This document shows positions 37,056 to 49,631 of a stretch of DNA of 64,000 nt, in pieces. Numbering within the stretch: the first letter of the stretch is position 1; every line of letters starts with the position of its first letter. Source of the DNA: Hyphomicrobiales bacterium (GTDB lineage: Bacteria > Pseudomonadota > Alphaproteobacteria > Rhizobiales > Rhizobiaceae); the NCBI GenBank assembly GCA_900469625.1, contig UBXV01000002.1:124001-188000 (forward strand). The letters run 5' to 3'. Both the position numbers and the translations under genes were made by a program. Below the pieces are notes generated by a model. The model searched no databases. It had not been told where the DNA came from and was given only the letters and a program-made list of their open reading frames with translations.

Positions 37056-37979
37056 TCACTCCGTCCGGATGCGCGGGTCGACGAGGCCATAGGCGATGTC
37101 GACGATGAGGTTGACGCCGACAATCATCAGCGAAAGCACGGTGATGCAGGCCTGCAGAACGGGATAGTCGCGGGCGCCGACAGCGTCGAAGGCAAGCGTG
37201 CCCATGCCCGGCCAGTTGAACACGCGCTCGACGACGACGATACCGCCGAGAAGACCGCCGAACTGAAGGCCGAAATAGGTGATGAGTGGGATCGCGCAGT
37301 TGCGAAGGGCGTGCTTGTAGAGCACCTTGCTTTCGCTAAGCCCCTTGGCGCGGGCGACCATGATGTATTGCGACTGCAGCGTTTCGAGCATCGCCGTGCG
37401 CACCAGGCGCACATTGGTCGCCGTCAGGATGATGCCCATGGTGACGGCCGGCATGATGAAGCTGGCAAAGCCGTCCATGCCGCTTGGCGGCAGCCATTTC
37501 AGGGTGATCGAGAACAACAGCACCAGCATGATCGCGAGCCAGAAGTTCGGGAAGGACAGGCCGACGAGCGAGAGGATGCGGATCGCCTGATCGGCCCACT
37601 TGCCGCGGGCGACCGCAGCCTTGATGCCGAGCGGGATCGAAATGACGATCGAAACGATGAGCGACGCGAAGGCGAGCATCATCGTGGCGGGCAGGGCGGC
37701 GGAAATCAGCTGCGACACCGGGGTTCCGCCCATGAACGAGCGGCCGAAATCGAAGACGAACATGCCTTTGATGAAGGCGAAATACTGCGCCAGGAAAGGC
37801 TGGTTGAGGCCGAGCGCCTCACGGATGCGCGCAAGGTCTTCTTCGGTGATGCTGCCGGCACCCTGGGCGAGCATCAGTGCCGGGTCGCCGGTCAGGCGGA
37901 TGGCAAATGAGACGGTGAGCGTTACGACGAAAACGACGAACACCGCCTGCAGAACACGTTTGATCAAAAATCCGGCCAA
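37056..37979 (-). CDS. Peptide ABC transporter permease (DppB family)
   Basis: 307 residues. N-terminal LIKRVLQAVFVVFVVTLTVSF and the EAA motif MVARAKGLSESKVLYKHALRNCAIP (about 205-230) are typical of DppB/GsiC. Six transmembrane segments. Together with the DppC-like protein it would import di- or oligopeptides. It is separated from the binding-protein gene by 61 bp containing a 12-bp perfect stem-loop. Confidence 0.94.
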   Translation of the reverse strand: MAGFLIKRVLQAVFVVFVVTLTVSFAIRLTGDPALMLAQGAGSITEEDLARIREALGLNQPFLAQYFAFIKGMFVFDFGRSFMGGTPVSQLISAALPATMMLAFASLIVSIVISIPLGIKAAVARGKWADQAIRILSLVGLSFPNFWLAIMLVLLFSITLKWLPPSGMDGFASFIMPAVTMGIILTATNVRLVRTAMLETLQSQYIMVARAKGLSESKVLYKHALRNCAIPLITYFGLQFGGLLGGIVVVERVFNWPGMGTLAFDAVGARDYPVLQACITVLSLMIVGVNLIVDIAYGLVDPRIRTE

Positions 37980-38001
37980 CTTACCCGCCCTTCATGAAGA
38001 G

Positions 38002-38034
38002 GATCCGCCGCTCGACGTCGAGGAGCGGCGGATC
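38002..38034 (-). other. Intercistronic stem-loop between binding-protein and permease genes
   Basis: Perfect 12-bp stem (38002-38013 with 38023-38034), 9-nt loop, 6 bp after the binding-protein stop. No U-run. It matches in position the hairpins at 6599, 22276 and 57667. Confidence 0.7.
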
Positions 38035-38040
38035 TGATTG

Positions 38041-39573
38041 TTATTCGACCGTGACGTCCGTCAGCCGCAGGCGGCTGTCGGGAACGGGCGTGAAGTTCTT
38101 GACGCGCTTGCTCACGCCGTAGATGGCGTTGAGGTTGTAGAGCGGCATTTCCAGCGCACGGTCGGCTGCGTAGTTGGCGATCTGCTTGAGGATTTCCTCA
38201 CGCTTGGGCTGGTCGATGATCGAGCGCTGGGATTCCAGCAGCTTGTCGAGATCGGCGTCCTTGTCGTAGGGGTTCCACTTTTCGCCCGAGTGGTACATCG
38301 AGTAGGCGGTGTTGTCGTAGTCGAGCGTCCAGCCGCCCCAGGCCTGCTGGAACATCGCGCCGGTCTTGCCGGCCGGGATGATGTCGTTCAGCAGAACGTT
38401 GGTCTCGTAAGGCTTGATGGTCGCGTTGATGCCGACGAGCTGCAGGTAGCTGGCAACAGCCTGCACCACTTCGTTGAACGTCGCGTCGTTGCCGCGCACG
38501 TCGATCTGGACGGAGGCGCCCGGTGCGACGCCCGCTTCCTTCAGCAGAGCCTTCGCCTGCTCGGGGTCGTAGGGCAGCGGCTTCATCGTCGGGTCGAAGC
38601 CGAACGACAGTTCGCCCTGGAAGCTGGCGATCGGCGCCGCTTGGCCACCGAGGATCGACTGGATGATGGTGTCGCGGTCGACGCCGAGGATCAGGGCCTT
38701 GCGAACCTTCGGGTCCTTGGTGATGCCGTCGCGGGTGTTGAAGCGCAGAGCATAGACCGTCGGGCCGGGGGTGGAGACGATCTCGAGCTTGTCGTCGCCC
38801 TGGATCGTCGGGATCATGCCGATCGGAATGGTCGGCGGGATGACGAGGTCGACGCGGCCGGCCTGCAGTTCGGCAACGGCGGTTGCCGGCTCGGCGATGA
38901 AGCGGAAGTCGAGGTTGGAAAGCTTCGGTGCGCCGCCCCAATGGTCGGCAAAGGCTTCGAGCTTGATCGCGACCTTCGGCTCATAGGAGACGAACTTGAA
39001 CGGACCGGTGCCGACCGGATGGGTGTTGAAATAGTCTTCACCCTTTTCCTGGATGTACTTCGGCGGCACGATCATCGCGCCGTAGCCGGCGAGCTTGGTC
39101 AACAAAACCGGATCCGGCGCCTTCAGGTGCAGATCGACGGTCTTGTCGTCGATGATCTCGACTTTTTCGATCGCGGCATAGTTCGACTTCTGCGGACCCT
39201 TGGAACCTTCTTCGCCGAGCAGGCGGTCGAAGGTGTACTTCACGGCTTCGGCGTTGAAGGGTTCGCCGTTGTGGAACTTGACGCCTTCGCGTAGCGTGAA
39301 GCGCAGGCGCTTGCCGCCGTCGAGCTCTTCCCAGGCGGTTGCAAGGCCGGGGACCAGCTTGCGGTCAGGACCGCGATAGGTCAGGCCGTCGAAAATGTTG
39401 GTGGAGACAGACGCCCAGTTGACGAGGAAGGTGTCGACGGGATCCCAGCTGCCCGGATCCTGCGGCGACGAAACCGTCAATGTGCCGGCGGCAAAGGCCG
39501 GCCCGGTCGTCAGAAGGCTGCCAGTCAGCGCAAGCGCGATGAAGGCGGCGTGGATCCCCTTTTTGTTGATCAT
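38041..39573 (-). CDS. Peptide ABC transporter substrate-binding protein (SBP family 5)
   Basis: 510 residues from the ATG at 39573, with AGGAGTG upstream. Signal peptide to AFA (about residue 28). The mature part has the SBP_bac_5 pattern: DPVDTFLVNWASVSTNIFDGLTYRG, WEELDGGKRLRFTLREGVKFHNGEPFNAEAVKYTFDRL. It binds dipeptides, oligopeptides or glutathione-like ligands in the periplasm. Its operon also encodes an M14 peptidase and lies opposite a 5-oxoprolinase gene, so a ligand containing pyroglutamate or gamma-glutamate is an attractive guess. Confidence 0.94.
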   Translation of the reverse strand: MINKKGIHAAFIALALTGSLLTTGPAFAAGTLTVSSPQDPGSWDPVDTFLVNWASVSTNIFDGLTYRGPDRKLVPGLATAWEELDGGKRLRFTLREGVKFHNGEPFNAEAVKYTFDRLLGEEGSKGPQKSNYAAIEKVEIIDDKTVDLHLKAPDPVLLTKLAGYGAMIVPPKYIQEKGEDYFNTHPVGTGPFKFVSYEPKVAIKLEAFADHWGGAPKLSNLDFRFIAEPATAVAELQAGRVDLVIPPTIPIGMIPTIQGDDKLEIVSTPGPTVYALRFNTRDGITKDPKVRKALILGVDRDTIIQSILGGQAAPIASFQGELSFGFDPTMKPLPYDPEQAKALLKEAGVAPGASVQIDVRGNDATFNEVVQAVASYLQLVGINATIKPYETNVLLNDIIPAGKTGAMFQQAWGGWTLDYDNTAYSMYHSGEKWNPYDKDADLDKLLESQRSIIDQPKREEILKQIANYAADRALEMPLYNLNAIYGVSKRVKNFTPVPDSRLRLTDVTVE

Positions 39574-39623
39574 TTTTTACTCACTCCTGTTTCGACTGCC
39601 TTCCCCTCACGGAGAAAGCGGCT

Positions 39624-41456
<1,833 letters not shown>

Positions 41457-41469
41457 GCGATCTTCCTTG

Positions 41470-42054
41470 TCACAATGTGGTCGCGGCGCGCGCGGACTGT
41501 TCATAGGCGCCCGACATGAAGCGCAGCACGGCGGCGATTTCCGAGAGCGTTTCCTCGGAGGGCCGTGCATTGGCCGTCGACGTCACGAGCAGGCGCTCGC
41601 GGATCTGCGCATAGCGGGTGCAGGCGTCGGCACCCTTGTCGGTAATCTGGATGGTCTTTTCCTTGCCCGCCTTGCCAGTGGTGACAAGTCCGGCCGCCTC
41701 CAGCTTGCGGATGGCGTAGGTGGCGACATGGGTGTCTTCGATATCGAGCACGAGGCAGATGTCGGCGAGCTTCTTGCCGCGGTCGCGGTGGCGGATGGTA
41801 TGCAGGATCAAGATTTCTGTGGAGGAAAGACCGGGCACCCCGGCAGCGGCCATGCAACGCACCATCCAGCGGTGGAAGGCGTGCGAGGCGAGAATCAGGC
41901 CGTACTCGACTTCGGAGAGGCCCGGGGAGCCGCCTTCGGCCAGATGTGCGGAGGAGACGATCGGCCCGATGGCCGCCACGGGCTTCATATGGCCGGGTAG
42001 AGCGTCCTGCGCCCACTCCCTGCCGTCAAAGCTCTCCTCAGACTTCTTTGTCAT
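41470..42054 (-). CDS. MarR-like winged-helix regulator
   Basis: 194 residues from the ATG at 42054, behind AGGAAG. The central part (about residues 75-140) is a MarR-type winged helix: GLSSTEILILHTI, KLADICLVLDIEDTHVATYAIRKLEAAGLV, then a wing with TGKAGKEKTIQITDKG. It heads the peptide-uptake operon and is divergent from the 5-oxoprolinase gene across a 121-bp region rich in short inverted repeats. It therefore probably controls both transcripts, possibly with the peptide or 5-oxoproline as effector; the effector is inference. Confidence 0.88.
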   Translation of the reverse strand: MTKKSEESFDGREWAQDALPGHMKPVAAIGPIVSSAHLAEGGSPGLSEVEYGLILASHAFHRWMVRCMAAAGVPGLSSTEILILHTIRHRDRGKKLADICLVLDIEDTHVATYAIRKLEAAGLVTTGKAGKEKTIQITDKGADACTRYAQIRERLLVTSTANARPSEETLSEIAAVLRFMSGAYEQSARAATTL

Positions 42055-42070
42055 TCAGCACTTCCTCATC

Positions 42071-42110
42071 TTGACGATTTTATGTCATCATTTTATCGAC
42101 ATTTTGTCAA
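42071..42110. promoter_or_regulatory. Candidate operator region between MarR-like and 5-oxoprolinase genes
   Basis: AT-rich stretch framed by TTGAC (42071-42075) and GTCAA (42106-42110), with internal ATGTC and GACAT arms (42082-42086 with 42098-42102). Overlapping inverted repeats of this sort fit a MarR-type dimer site acting on both divergent genes. Confidence 0.5.
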
Positions 42111-42175
42111 CGAACTGCTTTGATGAATTTCGGAGCCGACCCGAGATGGCGGCATACGAGTGAGAGGGATGGACG

Positions 42176-45100
42176 ATGAGCGCACGCGACACCGGCAGCT
42201 GGGACTTCTGGATCGACCGTGGCGGCACCTTCACCGACGTGATCGGCAGGGACCCGCAGGGCGTTCTGCATGCGCGCAAGGTGCTGTCGGAAAATCCGGA
42301 AGCCTACCGCGATGCGGCCGTGCAGGGCATCCGCCTGCATCTGGGTCTGCCGACCGGCGCGCCCATTCCGGCCGGCCTCATCGGCGAAGTGCGCATGGGC
42401 ACCACGGTCGCGACCAATGCGCTGCTCGAGCGCAAGGGTGAACCGCTGGCGCTTCTGACGACGCGTGGCTTCCGCGATGCGCTTCGTATCGGCTACCAGG
42501 AACGCAAGAACATCTTCGCGACCGAGATCATCAAGCCTGAAGCGCTCTATAAGGACATCGTCGAACTCGGCGAACGGGTGCTGGCCGACGGCACGGTCGA
42601 GCAGGCGCTCGATGAGGCCGAGGCGCGCCAGGCGCTGACGGCGCTGCGCGACAAGGGCTACGACACCGTCGCGATCGTCTTCATGCATGCCTACAAATAT
42701 CCCGAGCACGAGGCGATGGTTGCCCGGATCGCCCGCGAAATGGGCTTCGAGCAGGTCTCGGTCAGCCACGAAGTCTCGCCGCTGATCAAATATGTCGGCC
42801 GCGGCGACACCACCGTCATCGACGCCTATCTCTCGCCAGTGCTGCGTCGCTACGTGGCGCAGGTCTCGAGCGAACTCGACGTCGAGCGCTCCGGCGCGCG
42901 CGTCATGTTCATGATGTCGTCGGGCGGGCTAACGGCCGCCGACATGTTCCAGGGCAAGGATGCGATCCTCTCCGGCCCGGCCGGCGGCGTCGTCGGCCTT
43001 GCCAAGACCGGGGAAGCGGCCGGCTTCGACCGGGTCATCGGCTTCGATATGGGCGGCACGTCCACCGACGTTGCGCATTTCGATGGCGAATATGAGCGTG
43101 CCTTCGAGACGGAAGTGGCCGGCGTGCGCGTGCGCGCGCCGATGATGCTGATCCACACGGTCGCCGCCGGTGGTGGCTCGATCCTGCATTTCGACGGCGA
43201 GCGCTTCCGCGTCGGCCCGGATTCGGCCGGCGCCAATCCCGGTCCCGCCTGTTACCGCAACGGCGGCCCGCTGGCCGTCACCGACGCCAATGTCATGCTC
43301 GGCAAGTTGATGCCGGACTTCTTTCCGGCGCTGTTCGGGCCTGAGCAGAACGAGCGGCTCGATGTCGAGACGGTGCGCACGCGTTTTAAGGCGATGGCCG
43401 ATGAAATCGGCGACGGCCGCAGCCCCGAGGACGTCGCCGACGGCTTCATCCGCATTGCGGTCGCCAACATGGTCGAGGCGATCAAGAAGATCTCCGTCCA
43501 GCGCGGCTACGACGTGACGCGTTATGCGCTCAGCTGCTTCGGCGGCGCCGGCGGCCAGCACGCCTGCCTGGTTGCCGACCAGCTCGGAATGAAGAGCATC
43601 CTGGTGCATCCGATGTCCGGCCTGCTTTCGGCTTATGGCATGGGCCTTGCCGATATCCGCGCGACCCGCCAGAAGGCGCTCGGCGTCGCTCTCGACGACA
43701 AGGCGCCGGCGGCACTGGCAGCGCTTGGCGCGGACCTGCAGGTCGAATGCCTCGGTGAACTCGAAGCGCAAGGGATCGCCCGCGACGAGATCCGCACCCA
43801 CCTTCGCGCCCATGTTCGCTACTCCGGCACCGACACGGTCCTGGCGGTCGATGCGCGCTTCCCCGACCATGACGATATCGCCCGCCTGCGCGCCGAATTC
43901 GAGACGCTGCACAAGCGCCGCTTCGGCTTCGTCGCCGAAAACAAGGCGCTGGTGATCGATGCGGTCGAAGTCGAGACCGTCGGCGGCGGCGCTGCACAGA
44001 TGGAAGGCGAGGGTCTCGCGACCACGGAAGGCGCGCCTGCCCTCAGCCGCAGCACCCGCTTCTATTCGCAGGGCCAGTTCCACGAGGCGCCGGTCGCGCT
44101 TCGCTCCGACATCAAGCCCGGCCAGCGTCTCGACGGTCCCGCGATCATCATCGAGCCGAACCAGACCGTCATCGTCGAGGACGGCTGGCAGGCGGAACTG
44201 ACGGCCAAGGACCATATCGTGCTTCGCCGGGTCAAGGCGCTGCCCGAGCGCAGCGCGATCGGCACCAAGGCCGATCCGGTGATGCTCGAGATCTTCAACA
44301 ATCTCTTCATGTCGATCGCCGAACAGATGGGCGTGACGCTGCAGAACACCGCCTATTCGGTCAACATCAAGGAGCGGCTCGACTTCTCCTGCGCGGTCTT
44401 CGACACCAGGGGCAACCTCGTCGCCAACGCGCCGCACATGCCGGTGCACCTCGGCTCCATGGACGCTTCAGTCGCAACCGCGATCCGCGAGAACCCGGTC
44501 ATTCATCCCGGCGACGTCTTCCTGATCAATGCGCCCTATAACGGCGGCACGCATCTGCCCGACCTGACGGTCTGCACGCCCGTCTTCGACGACGAGGGTC
44601 GTGAGATCCGCTTCTGGGTCGCCAGCCGCGGCCACCATGCCGATATCGGCGGTATTTCGCCCGGCTCCATGTCGCCGCTTGCGACCAACATCGAAGAGGA
44701 AGGCGTCTATATCGACAACTTCAAGCTCATCGATGCCGGCCGGTTCTGCGAGACCGAGCTCGAGGCACTGCTCAACGGTGCGCGTTATCCGGTGCGCAAC
44801 ATCGTCCAGAACGTCAACGACCTGAAGGCGCAGGTCGCCGCCAACGAAAAGGGCGTGGCCGAGCTGAAGAAGATGATCGCGCAGTTCGGCGAAGATGTCG
44901 TGGAGGCCTATATGGGCCACGTCCAGGACAATGCCGCCGAAAGCGTGCGCCGCGTACTCGACCAATTGCCGGACGGCGAATTCTCCTACGAGATGGACCA
45001 GGGCTGCAAGATCGTGGTGAAGATCACCGTCGATCGCGACAAGCGCGAGGCGACCGTCGATTTCACGGGCACGTCGCAGCAGCGCGCAGACAACTTCAAT

Positions 45101-45796
45101 GCGCCGGCACCGGTCACCCGTGCGGCCGTTCTCTATGTTTTCCGCGTGCTCGTCGAAGCCGACATCCCGATGAATGCCGGCTGCCTCAGGCCGATCCGCA
45201 TCGTCATCCCGGAAGGCACGATGCTGACCCCAAGCTATCCGGCCGCCGTCGTTGCCGGCAATGTCGAGGTCAGCCAGGCCGTGACCAACTGCCTGTTCGG
45301 CGCCGTCCAGAGCCAGGCGGGCGCGCAGGGCACGATGAACAACCTGACCTTCGGCAATGCGCATTACCAGTATTACGAGACGATCTGCTCGGGTGCGCCG
45401 GCCGGACCAGGATATAACGGCGCCGATGCGGTCCACACCCACATGACCAACTCGCGCCTGACCGATCCCGAGATCCTCGAGACCCGCTTCCCGGTGGTGC
45501 TGGAAGATTTCCACATCCGCCGCGGTTCCGGCGGCAAGGGCAAGTGGTCGGCAGGCGACGGCACCAAGCGCACCATCCGCGCCCGCGAAAAGCTCGACTT
45601 CGCCATTCTCTCCGGCCACCGCCGTGTTGCCCCCTTCGGCATCAAGGGCGGCGAGGCGGGCAATCTCGGCCAGAACCTCGTGCGCCGCAACGACGGCCGC
45701 ACCGAGGAGCTGTCGGGTTGCGCCCACACGGTTCTGGAGGCCGGCGAGGCCTTCACCGTGGTCACGCCGACGGGCGGCGGCTACGGCCGGGACTGA
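42176..45796 (+). CDS. ATP-dependent 5-oxoprolinase, fused HyuA-HyuB type
   Basis: 1206 residues. Residues about 1-690 are a HyuA domain: [19 protein letters not shown] at the N-terminus and the nucleotide-binding [11 protein letters not shown] near 285. Residues about 700-1206 are a HyuB domain, beginning [20 protein letters not shown] and containing [14 protein letters not shown] and GGGYGRD at the end. The fused architecture and length match eukaryotic-type 5-oxoprolinase, which opens 5-oxoproline to glutamate with ATP. N-methylhydantoinase or acetophenone carboxylase relatives usually have separate subunits, so 5-oxoprolinase is preferred. It is divergent from a peptide importer operon with which it probably shares a regulator. 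Confidence 0.92.
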   Translation: MSARDTGSWDFWIDRGGTFTDVIGRDPQGVLHARKVLSENPEAYRDAAVQGIRLHLGLPTGAPIPAGLIGEVRMGTTVATNALLERKGEPLALLTTRGFRDALRIGYQERKNIFATEIIKPEALYKDIVELGERVLADGTVEQALDEAEARQALTALRDKGYDTVAIVFMHAYKYPEHEAMVARIAREMGFEQVSVSHEVSPLIKYVGRGDTTVIDAYLSPVLRRYVAQVSSELDVERSGARVMFMMSSGGLTAADMFQGKDAILSGPAGGVVGLAKTGEAAGFDRVIGFDMGGTSTDVAHFDGEYERAFETEVAGVRVRAPMMLIHTVAAGGGSILHFDGERFRVGPDSAGANPGPACYRNGGPLAVTDANVMLGKLMPDFFPALFGPEQNERLDVETVRTRFKAMADEIGDGRSPEDVADGFIRIAVANMVEAIKKISVQRGYDVTRYALSCFGGAGGQHACLVADQLGMKSILVHPMSGLLSAYGMGLADIRATRQKALGVALDDKAPAALAALGADLQVECLGELEAQGIARDEIRTHLRAHVRYSGTDTVLAVDARFPDHDDIARLRAEFETLHKRRFGFVAENKALVIDAVEVETVGGGAAQMEGEGLATTEGAPALSRSTRFYSQGQFHEAPVALRSDIKPGQRLDGPAIIIEPNQTVIVEDGWQAELTAKDHIVLRRVKALPERSAIGTKADPVMLEIFNNLFMSIAEQMGVTLQNTAYSVNIKERLDFSCAVFDTRGNLVANAPHMPVHLGSMDASVATAIRENPVIHPGDVFLINAPYNGGTHLPDLTVCTPVFDDEGREIRFWVASRGHHADIGGISPGSMSPLATNIEEEGVYIDNFKLIDAGRFCETELEALLNGARYPVRNIVQNVNDLKAQVAANEKGVAELKKMIAQFGEDVVEAYMGHVQDNAAESVRRVLDQLPDGEFSYEMDQGCKIVVKITVDRDKREATVDFTGTSQQRADNFNAPAPVTRAAVLYVFRVLVEADIPMNAGCLRPIRIVIPEGTMLTPSYPAAVVAGNVEVSQAVTNCLFGAVQSQAGAQGTMNNLTFGNAHYQYYETICSGAPAGPGYNGADAVHTHMTNSRLTDPEILETRFPVVLEDFHIRRGSGGKGKWSAGDGTKRTIRAREKLDFAILSGHRRVAPFGIKGGEAGNLGQNLVRRNDGRTEELSGCAHTVLEAGEAFTVVTPTGGGYGRD

Positions 45797-46080
45797 TCTC
45801 CCAAGACTGCTGCGGTGGTCTGCGGGCGGGCGAGCAATCGCCCGCCCGCTTTGCGTTTGGAGCATGCACGCGCCGTTTGCGTGTCCTGGTCGGGGCGAAC
45901 CTGATGTTGCTGTTTTAACTTTAATTTAAATTCGCAATTACTAAGGATAACGCGGTCGGTGCGCTCAGGACCTCCGCCTCCTCCCACGGAGCGCGCGCAA
46001 CATCCCGGATCTCCTCCCGCCGGTTTGGCCGACCATGTCCAGCAAACCAGCGCGATCGCGGCATCACAGGAGTCACGGCA

Positions 46081-47982
46081 GTGGCGTTCAAGAATTTATC
46101 GATATTGACTAAGGTCGGCCTCGTGGTCGTGGTCATGGGCCTATCCTCAACCCTGATCGCGCTCGCCGGCGCCCGCGGGCTGTCTTCGCTCGGAACGACG
46201 ATCGTCGAAGTCGGCGCCCGCGAGGAAGCAGCTCGCGAGGCGATGGATCTCCGGGTCGACATCATCGCCATCAGCCGCATGACCTATCAGTTGGCGGCAA
46301 CGCCCGCGAAGGCTTCCGAGTTCGGCGCCGAGACCGAAACGCGCGCCACCGAAATGCTCGCTCGCGTCACCAAGATCGAGGCGGTTGCCGACGATGCCGA
46401 GGATAAGCTGCTCAACGACATCCGCACGACGCTCAACAGCTACTTCGACGAAATCCGGGCGATGGTTGCCGTTGCCGGCTCCAATGGCGCGGATGCCGCT
46501 GCTGTCAAGACAGCACTCGACAAGGCGCTCGACGCCCAGAAGATCGTCACCTCCACGGTCAAGGCCTATACCACCTATTCCGGCGAGGCGCTTGCAACGG
46601 CCCGTGCCGAGGCGCTGTCCTCCTCTTCCGTCGCGATGACGATCCTTCTGGGGGCAGCTGGCGCCTGTATCGTGTTCGGCATGGGGGTCAGCCTCGTCGT
46701 CGCCCGCCGCGGCATCGTGGTTCCGGTGCAGTCGCTGACCGCGATCATGAGCGAACTCGCAGACGGCAAGCTCGATGGCGATGGCGCCGACGTTGGCCGC
46801 CGCGACGAGATCGGCGAGATGGCCCGTGCGGTCGAGGTTTTCCGCCGGAACGCCATCAGCATGCGCGACATGAAGGCCCAGGAGGCGGTGCTGCACGCCC
46901 GCAGCAGCGACCTCCAGTCCAACATCAGCATCGTGGTCGCTTCCGCCGTTGCCGGTGATTTCACCGGCCGGATCACCAAGGACTACGACAACGAGGACCT
47001 CAACCGCTTCGCCGCCAGCGTCAACGAGCTGGTGTCGAGCGTCGACCTGACGGTCAACGAGGTCCGCCGGGTCGTGGCAGCACTTGCGGACGCCGACCTG
47101 ACGCAGACCATGCGCGGCGAATTCCACGGTGCGTTTGCCGAGCTTCAGACCAACGTCAACGCCACGATGGTCACCCTGCGCTCGACCATGCAGAACGTGC
47201 GCACGGCGGCCGGAACGATCAACGACAATTCCGCCGAGTTGAGCTCGGCCGCCAACGACCTGTCGAAGCGCACTGAGCAGCAGGCGGCAGCGCTTGAAGA
47301 GACGGCGGCAGCCCTCGACGAAATCACCTCGACGGTCAGGACCGCTTCCGAGCGGGCGAACGAGGCGCATGACATGGTGCGCGCCACCAAGGACAGCGCC
47401 GGCCGCTCGGGCCAGATCGTGCGCAGCGCGATCGACGCCATGGGCCGTATCGAGGATTCGTCCAACCGGATCAACCAGATCATTTCCGTGATCGACGAGA
47501 TCGCCTTCCAGACCAACCTGCTGGCACTGAATGCCGGTGTCGAGGCGGCGCGCGCCGGAGAAGCGGGACGCGGCTTTGCCGTCGTCGCCCAGGAAGTGCG
47601 TGAACTGGCCCAGCGCTCGGCAAACGCCGCCAAGGAGATCAAGACGCTGATCAACAGCTCGGCCAGCGAAGTCGAAAACGGCGTGTCGCTGGTGCGCTCG
47701 ACCGGCGAGGCGCTGCTGGAGATCGAGACGCTGGTCAACAGTGTCAGCGGTCACGTCAACACGATTGCAACGGCCGCACGCGAGCAGGCAACCGCGCTGC
47801 AGGAGATCAACACCTCCGTCAACCACATGGACCAGATGACCCAGCAGAACGCTGCGATGGTCGAGGAAACGACGGCTGCGAGCGGCACGCTTGCCGAAGA
47901 AAGCCGCCAGCTGCGCACGATGTTGGCGAAGTTCAAGCTCGAAGGTGCCGCAACACGCGAAAGCTGGAGCCGCGCCGCCTGA
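46081..47982 (+). CDS. Methyl-accepting chemotaxis protein
   Basis: 633 residues. Start at the GTG 46081, 8 bases after AGGAG. TM1 about 11-31, a helical periplasmic sensor (about 32-185, 4-helix-bundle type), TM2 about 186-208, HAMP about 210-262, a second HAMP-like segment about 285-370, and a cytoplasmic signalling domain with the conserved hairpin tip [43 protein letters not shown] (about 470-515). It carries chemoeffector signals to CheA/CheW. No CheR/CheB-tethering pentapeptide is present at the C-terminus. The 284-bp region upstream is AT-rich at 45915-45950; I find no clear promoter boxes. The gene is followed by a strong terminator. Confidence 0.96.
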   Translation: MAFKNLSILTKVGLVVVVMGLSSTLIALAGARGLSSLGTTIVEVGAREEAAREAMDLRVDIIAISRMTYQLAATPAKASEFGAETETRATEMLARVTKIEAVADDAEDKLLNDIRTTLNSYFDEIRAMVAVAGSNGADAAAVKTALDKALDAQKIVTSTVKAYTTYSGEALATARAEALSSSSVAMTILLGAAGACIVFGMGVSLVVARRGIVVPVQSLTAIMSELADGKLDGDGADVGRRDEIGEMARAVEVFRRNAISMRDMKAQEAVLHARSSDLQSNISIVVASAVAGDFTGRITKDYDNEDLNRFAASVNELVSSVDLTVNEVRRVVAALADADLTQTMRGEFHGAFAELQTNVNATMVTLRSTMQNVRTAAGTINDNSAELSSAANDLSKRTEQQAAALEETAAALDEITSTVRTASERANEAHDMVRATKDSAGRSGQIVRSAIDAMGRIEDSSNRINQIISVIDEIAFQTNLLALNAGVEAARAGEAGRGFAVVAQEVRELAQRSANAAKEIKTLINSSASEVENGVSLVRSTGEALLEIETLVNSVSGHVNTIATAAREQATALQEINTSVNHMDQMTQQNAAMVEETTAASGTLAEESRQLRTMLAKFKLEGAATRESWSRAA

Positions 47983-48010
47983 CGCTGAAACGCGAGCGGA
48001 AGCAAATGCG

Positions 48011-48036
48011 AAGGGCCGGCAATTGCCGGCCCTTTT
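48011..48036 (+). terminator. Rho-independent terminator of the chemoreceptor gene
   Basis: Perfect 10-bp stem (48011-48020 with 48025-48034) with AATT loop, followed by T's to 48036 (TTTTGTT). A symmetrical intrinsic terminator that can also serve the convergent aldehyde dehydrogenase gene. Confidence 0.88.
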
Positions 48037-48071
48037 GTTATCTTGCCTTCACGTCGCCGCCTTGGACGTCG

Positions 48072-49616
48072 TCACGCTTCCGGCGAATAGCCGAAGACCA
48101 CGGCCGGGTTCTCGGCCGTTTCGACCCAGACGCTTTTCGTCTGCGTGTAGGCGAGCAGCGCATCGCGGCCGCTGGAGCGACCATAACCCGACCGGCCAAA
48201 GCCGCCGAAGGGCGACATGACGCTGATCGTCTTGTAGCCGTTGATCCAGAACGTACCGGCCCGCACGCGGCCGGCCATGCGGTGGGCGCGCCCGACATCC
48301 TTCGTCCAGACAGCGCCGGCAAGGCCATAGGGGTTGTCGTTGGCAAGGGCGACCGCCTCGTCTTCATCGTCGAATACGGTGACGCCGACGACCGGGCCGA
48401 AGACTTCCTCGCGCGCGATCGTCATGTCGGGCTTGACGTTGTCGAGAATGGTCGGGGCGAAGAAGAAGCCGCCGGAGGAGGCAAGCGCTTCAGGCTTGGC
48501 GCCGCCCGTTGCAAGTGTTGCGCCTTCGGCGACGCCGTGGCGCACCATCGCTTCGATCTTTGCCCATTGACGCTGATTGTTGATCGGGCCGATCTGGGTC
48601 GTGTCCTGATAGGGATCGCCGACGGGGATGCGCTCGGCAGCGCGGGCATAGCGCTCGACGAATTGCTGATGCACCGAACGGTGGATCAGGAGGCGAGATC
48701 CGGCGACGCAGCTCTGGCCCGCGCCCGAAAAGATCGCCGACTGCGCGCCGACGATGGCGCGGTCGAGATCGGCGTCGGCAAAGACGATGTTGCCGGATTT
48801 GCCGCCGAGTTCGAGAATGCAGGGCACGACGTTTTTCGCAGCCGCAGCCGCAATCGCCGACCCGGCCTCGGCCGAGCCGACGAAGACGACCAGTGCCGTC
48901 TTTCGGTGCGCGACCATGGCGGCACCCGCCGTCAGGCCGGCCCCGGCGATGACGTTGACGAGGCCGCGCGGCGCGCCGCCAGCCTCGCAAAGTGCGCCGA
49001 GCACGAGCGTGCTGAGCGGCGTCAGCTCCGACGGCTTGATGACGACGCCGTTGCCGGCGCAGATCGCCGGCGCGATCTGCCAGCCGCCGGTAAAGAGCGG
49101 CGCATTCCAGGGCGTGATCTGGGCGACGACGCCGACCGGCTCGTGCCTGACATAGTTCAGGTGCGAGGTCGGTACGGGGATGACCTCGCCATGCAGCTTG
49201 TCGCACCAGCCGGCATAGTATTCGAACATCTCGGCGACACGCAGCGCTTCGCCCCGGATGTCGCGGATCGGCCGGCCGGCGGACCGGCTTTCAAGCTCGG
49301 CCAGTTCGAGTGCGCGCTCGCGGATCTTGCGTGCGATCTCGTTCATCACCCGGCCGCGGGCGGATGCCGTCAAGGCCATCCATTCGCGCTGGGCGCGCGA
49401 GGCCGCTTCCATCGCCGCATCGATGACGGCGGCATCGGCGTCCTTGAACGTCGCGAAAACGGCGCCGGTTGCCGGGTCGGTCAGATCCTGCTCAGGTCCG
49501 GAGCCTGCCATCAGAGCGCCGTCGACATAGCTGCCGATCTCGGCTCCGGGCAGGAAGCCATGGAAGAGTTCGTGGATGCGCTCGGCCTTAGCGGCCGGCA
49601 TAGTCATGTCGTTCAT
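48072..49616 (-). CDS. NAD(P)-dependent aldehyde dehydrogenase
   Basis: 514 residues from the ATG at 49616, with GGGGAAG upstream. ALDH motifs: ITPWNAPLF (about 167), ELGGKSGN with the general-base Glu (about 268), FSGAGQSCVAGSR with the nucleophilic Cys (about 302), and EEVFGPVV (about 400). It oxidises an aldehyde to a carboxylate. It lies 15 bp downstream of a beta-hydroxyacid dehydrogenase gene, so the pair may convert a hydroxyacid through a semialdehyde. MmsA-type CoA-acylating activity is unlikely because the sequence is of the classical ALDH class. Confidence 0.94.
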   Translation of the reverse strand: MNDMTMPAAKAERIHELFHGFLPGAEIGSYVDGALMAGSGPEQDLTDPATGAVFATFKDADAAVIDAAMEAASRAQREWMALTASARGRVMNEIARKIRERALELAELESRSAGRPIRDIRGEALRVAEMFEYYAGWCDKLHGEVIPVPTSHLNYVRHEPVGVVAQITPWNAPLFTGGWQIAPAICAGNGVVIKPSELTPLSTLVLGALCEAGGAPRGLVNVIAGAGLTAGAAMVAHRKTALVVFVGSAEAGSAIAAAAAKNVVPCILELGGKSGNIVFADADLDRAIVGAQSAIFSGAGQSCVAGSRLLIHRSVHQQFVERYARAAERIPVGDPYQDTTQIGPINNQRQWAKIEAMVRHGVAEGATLATGGAKPEALASSGGFFFAPTILDNVKPDMTIAREEVFGPVVGVTVFDDEDEAVALANDNPYGLAGAVWTKDVGRAHRMAGRVRAGTFWINGYKTISVMSPFGGFGRSGYGRSSGRDALLAYTQTKSVWVETAENPAVVFGYSPEA

Positions 49617-49631
49617 CGTCTTCCCCTGGTT

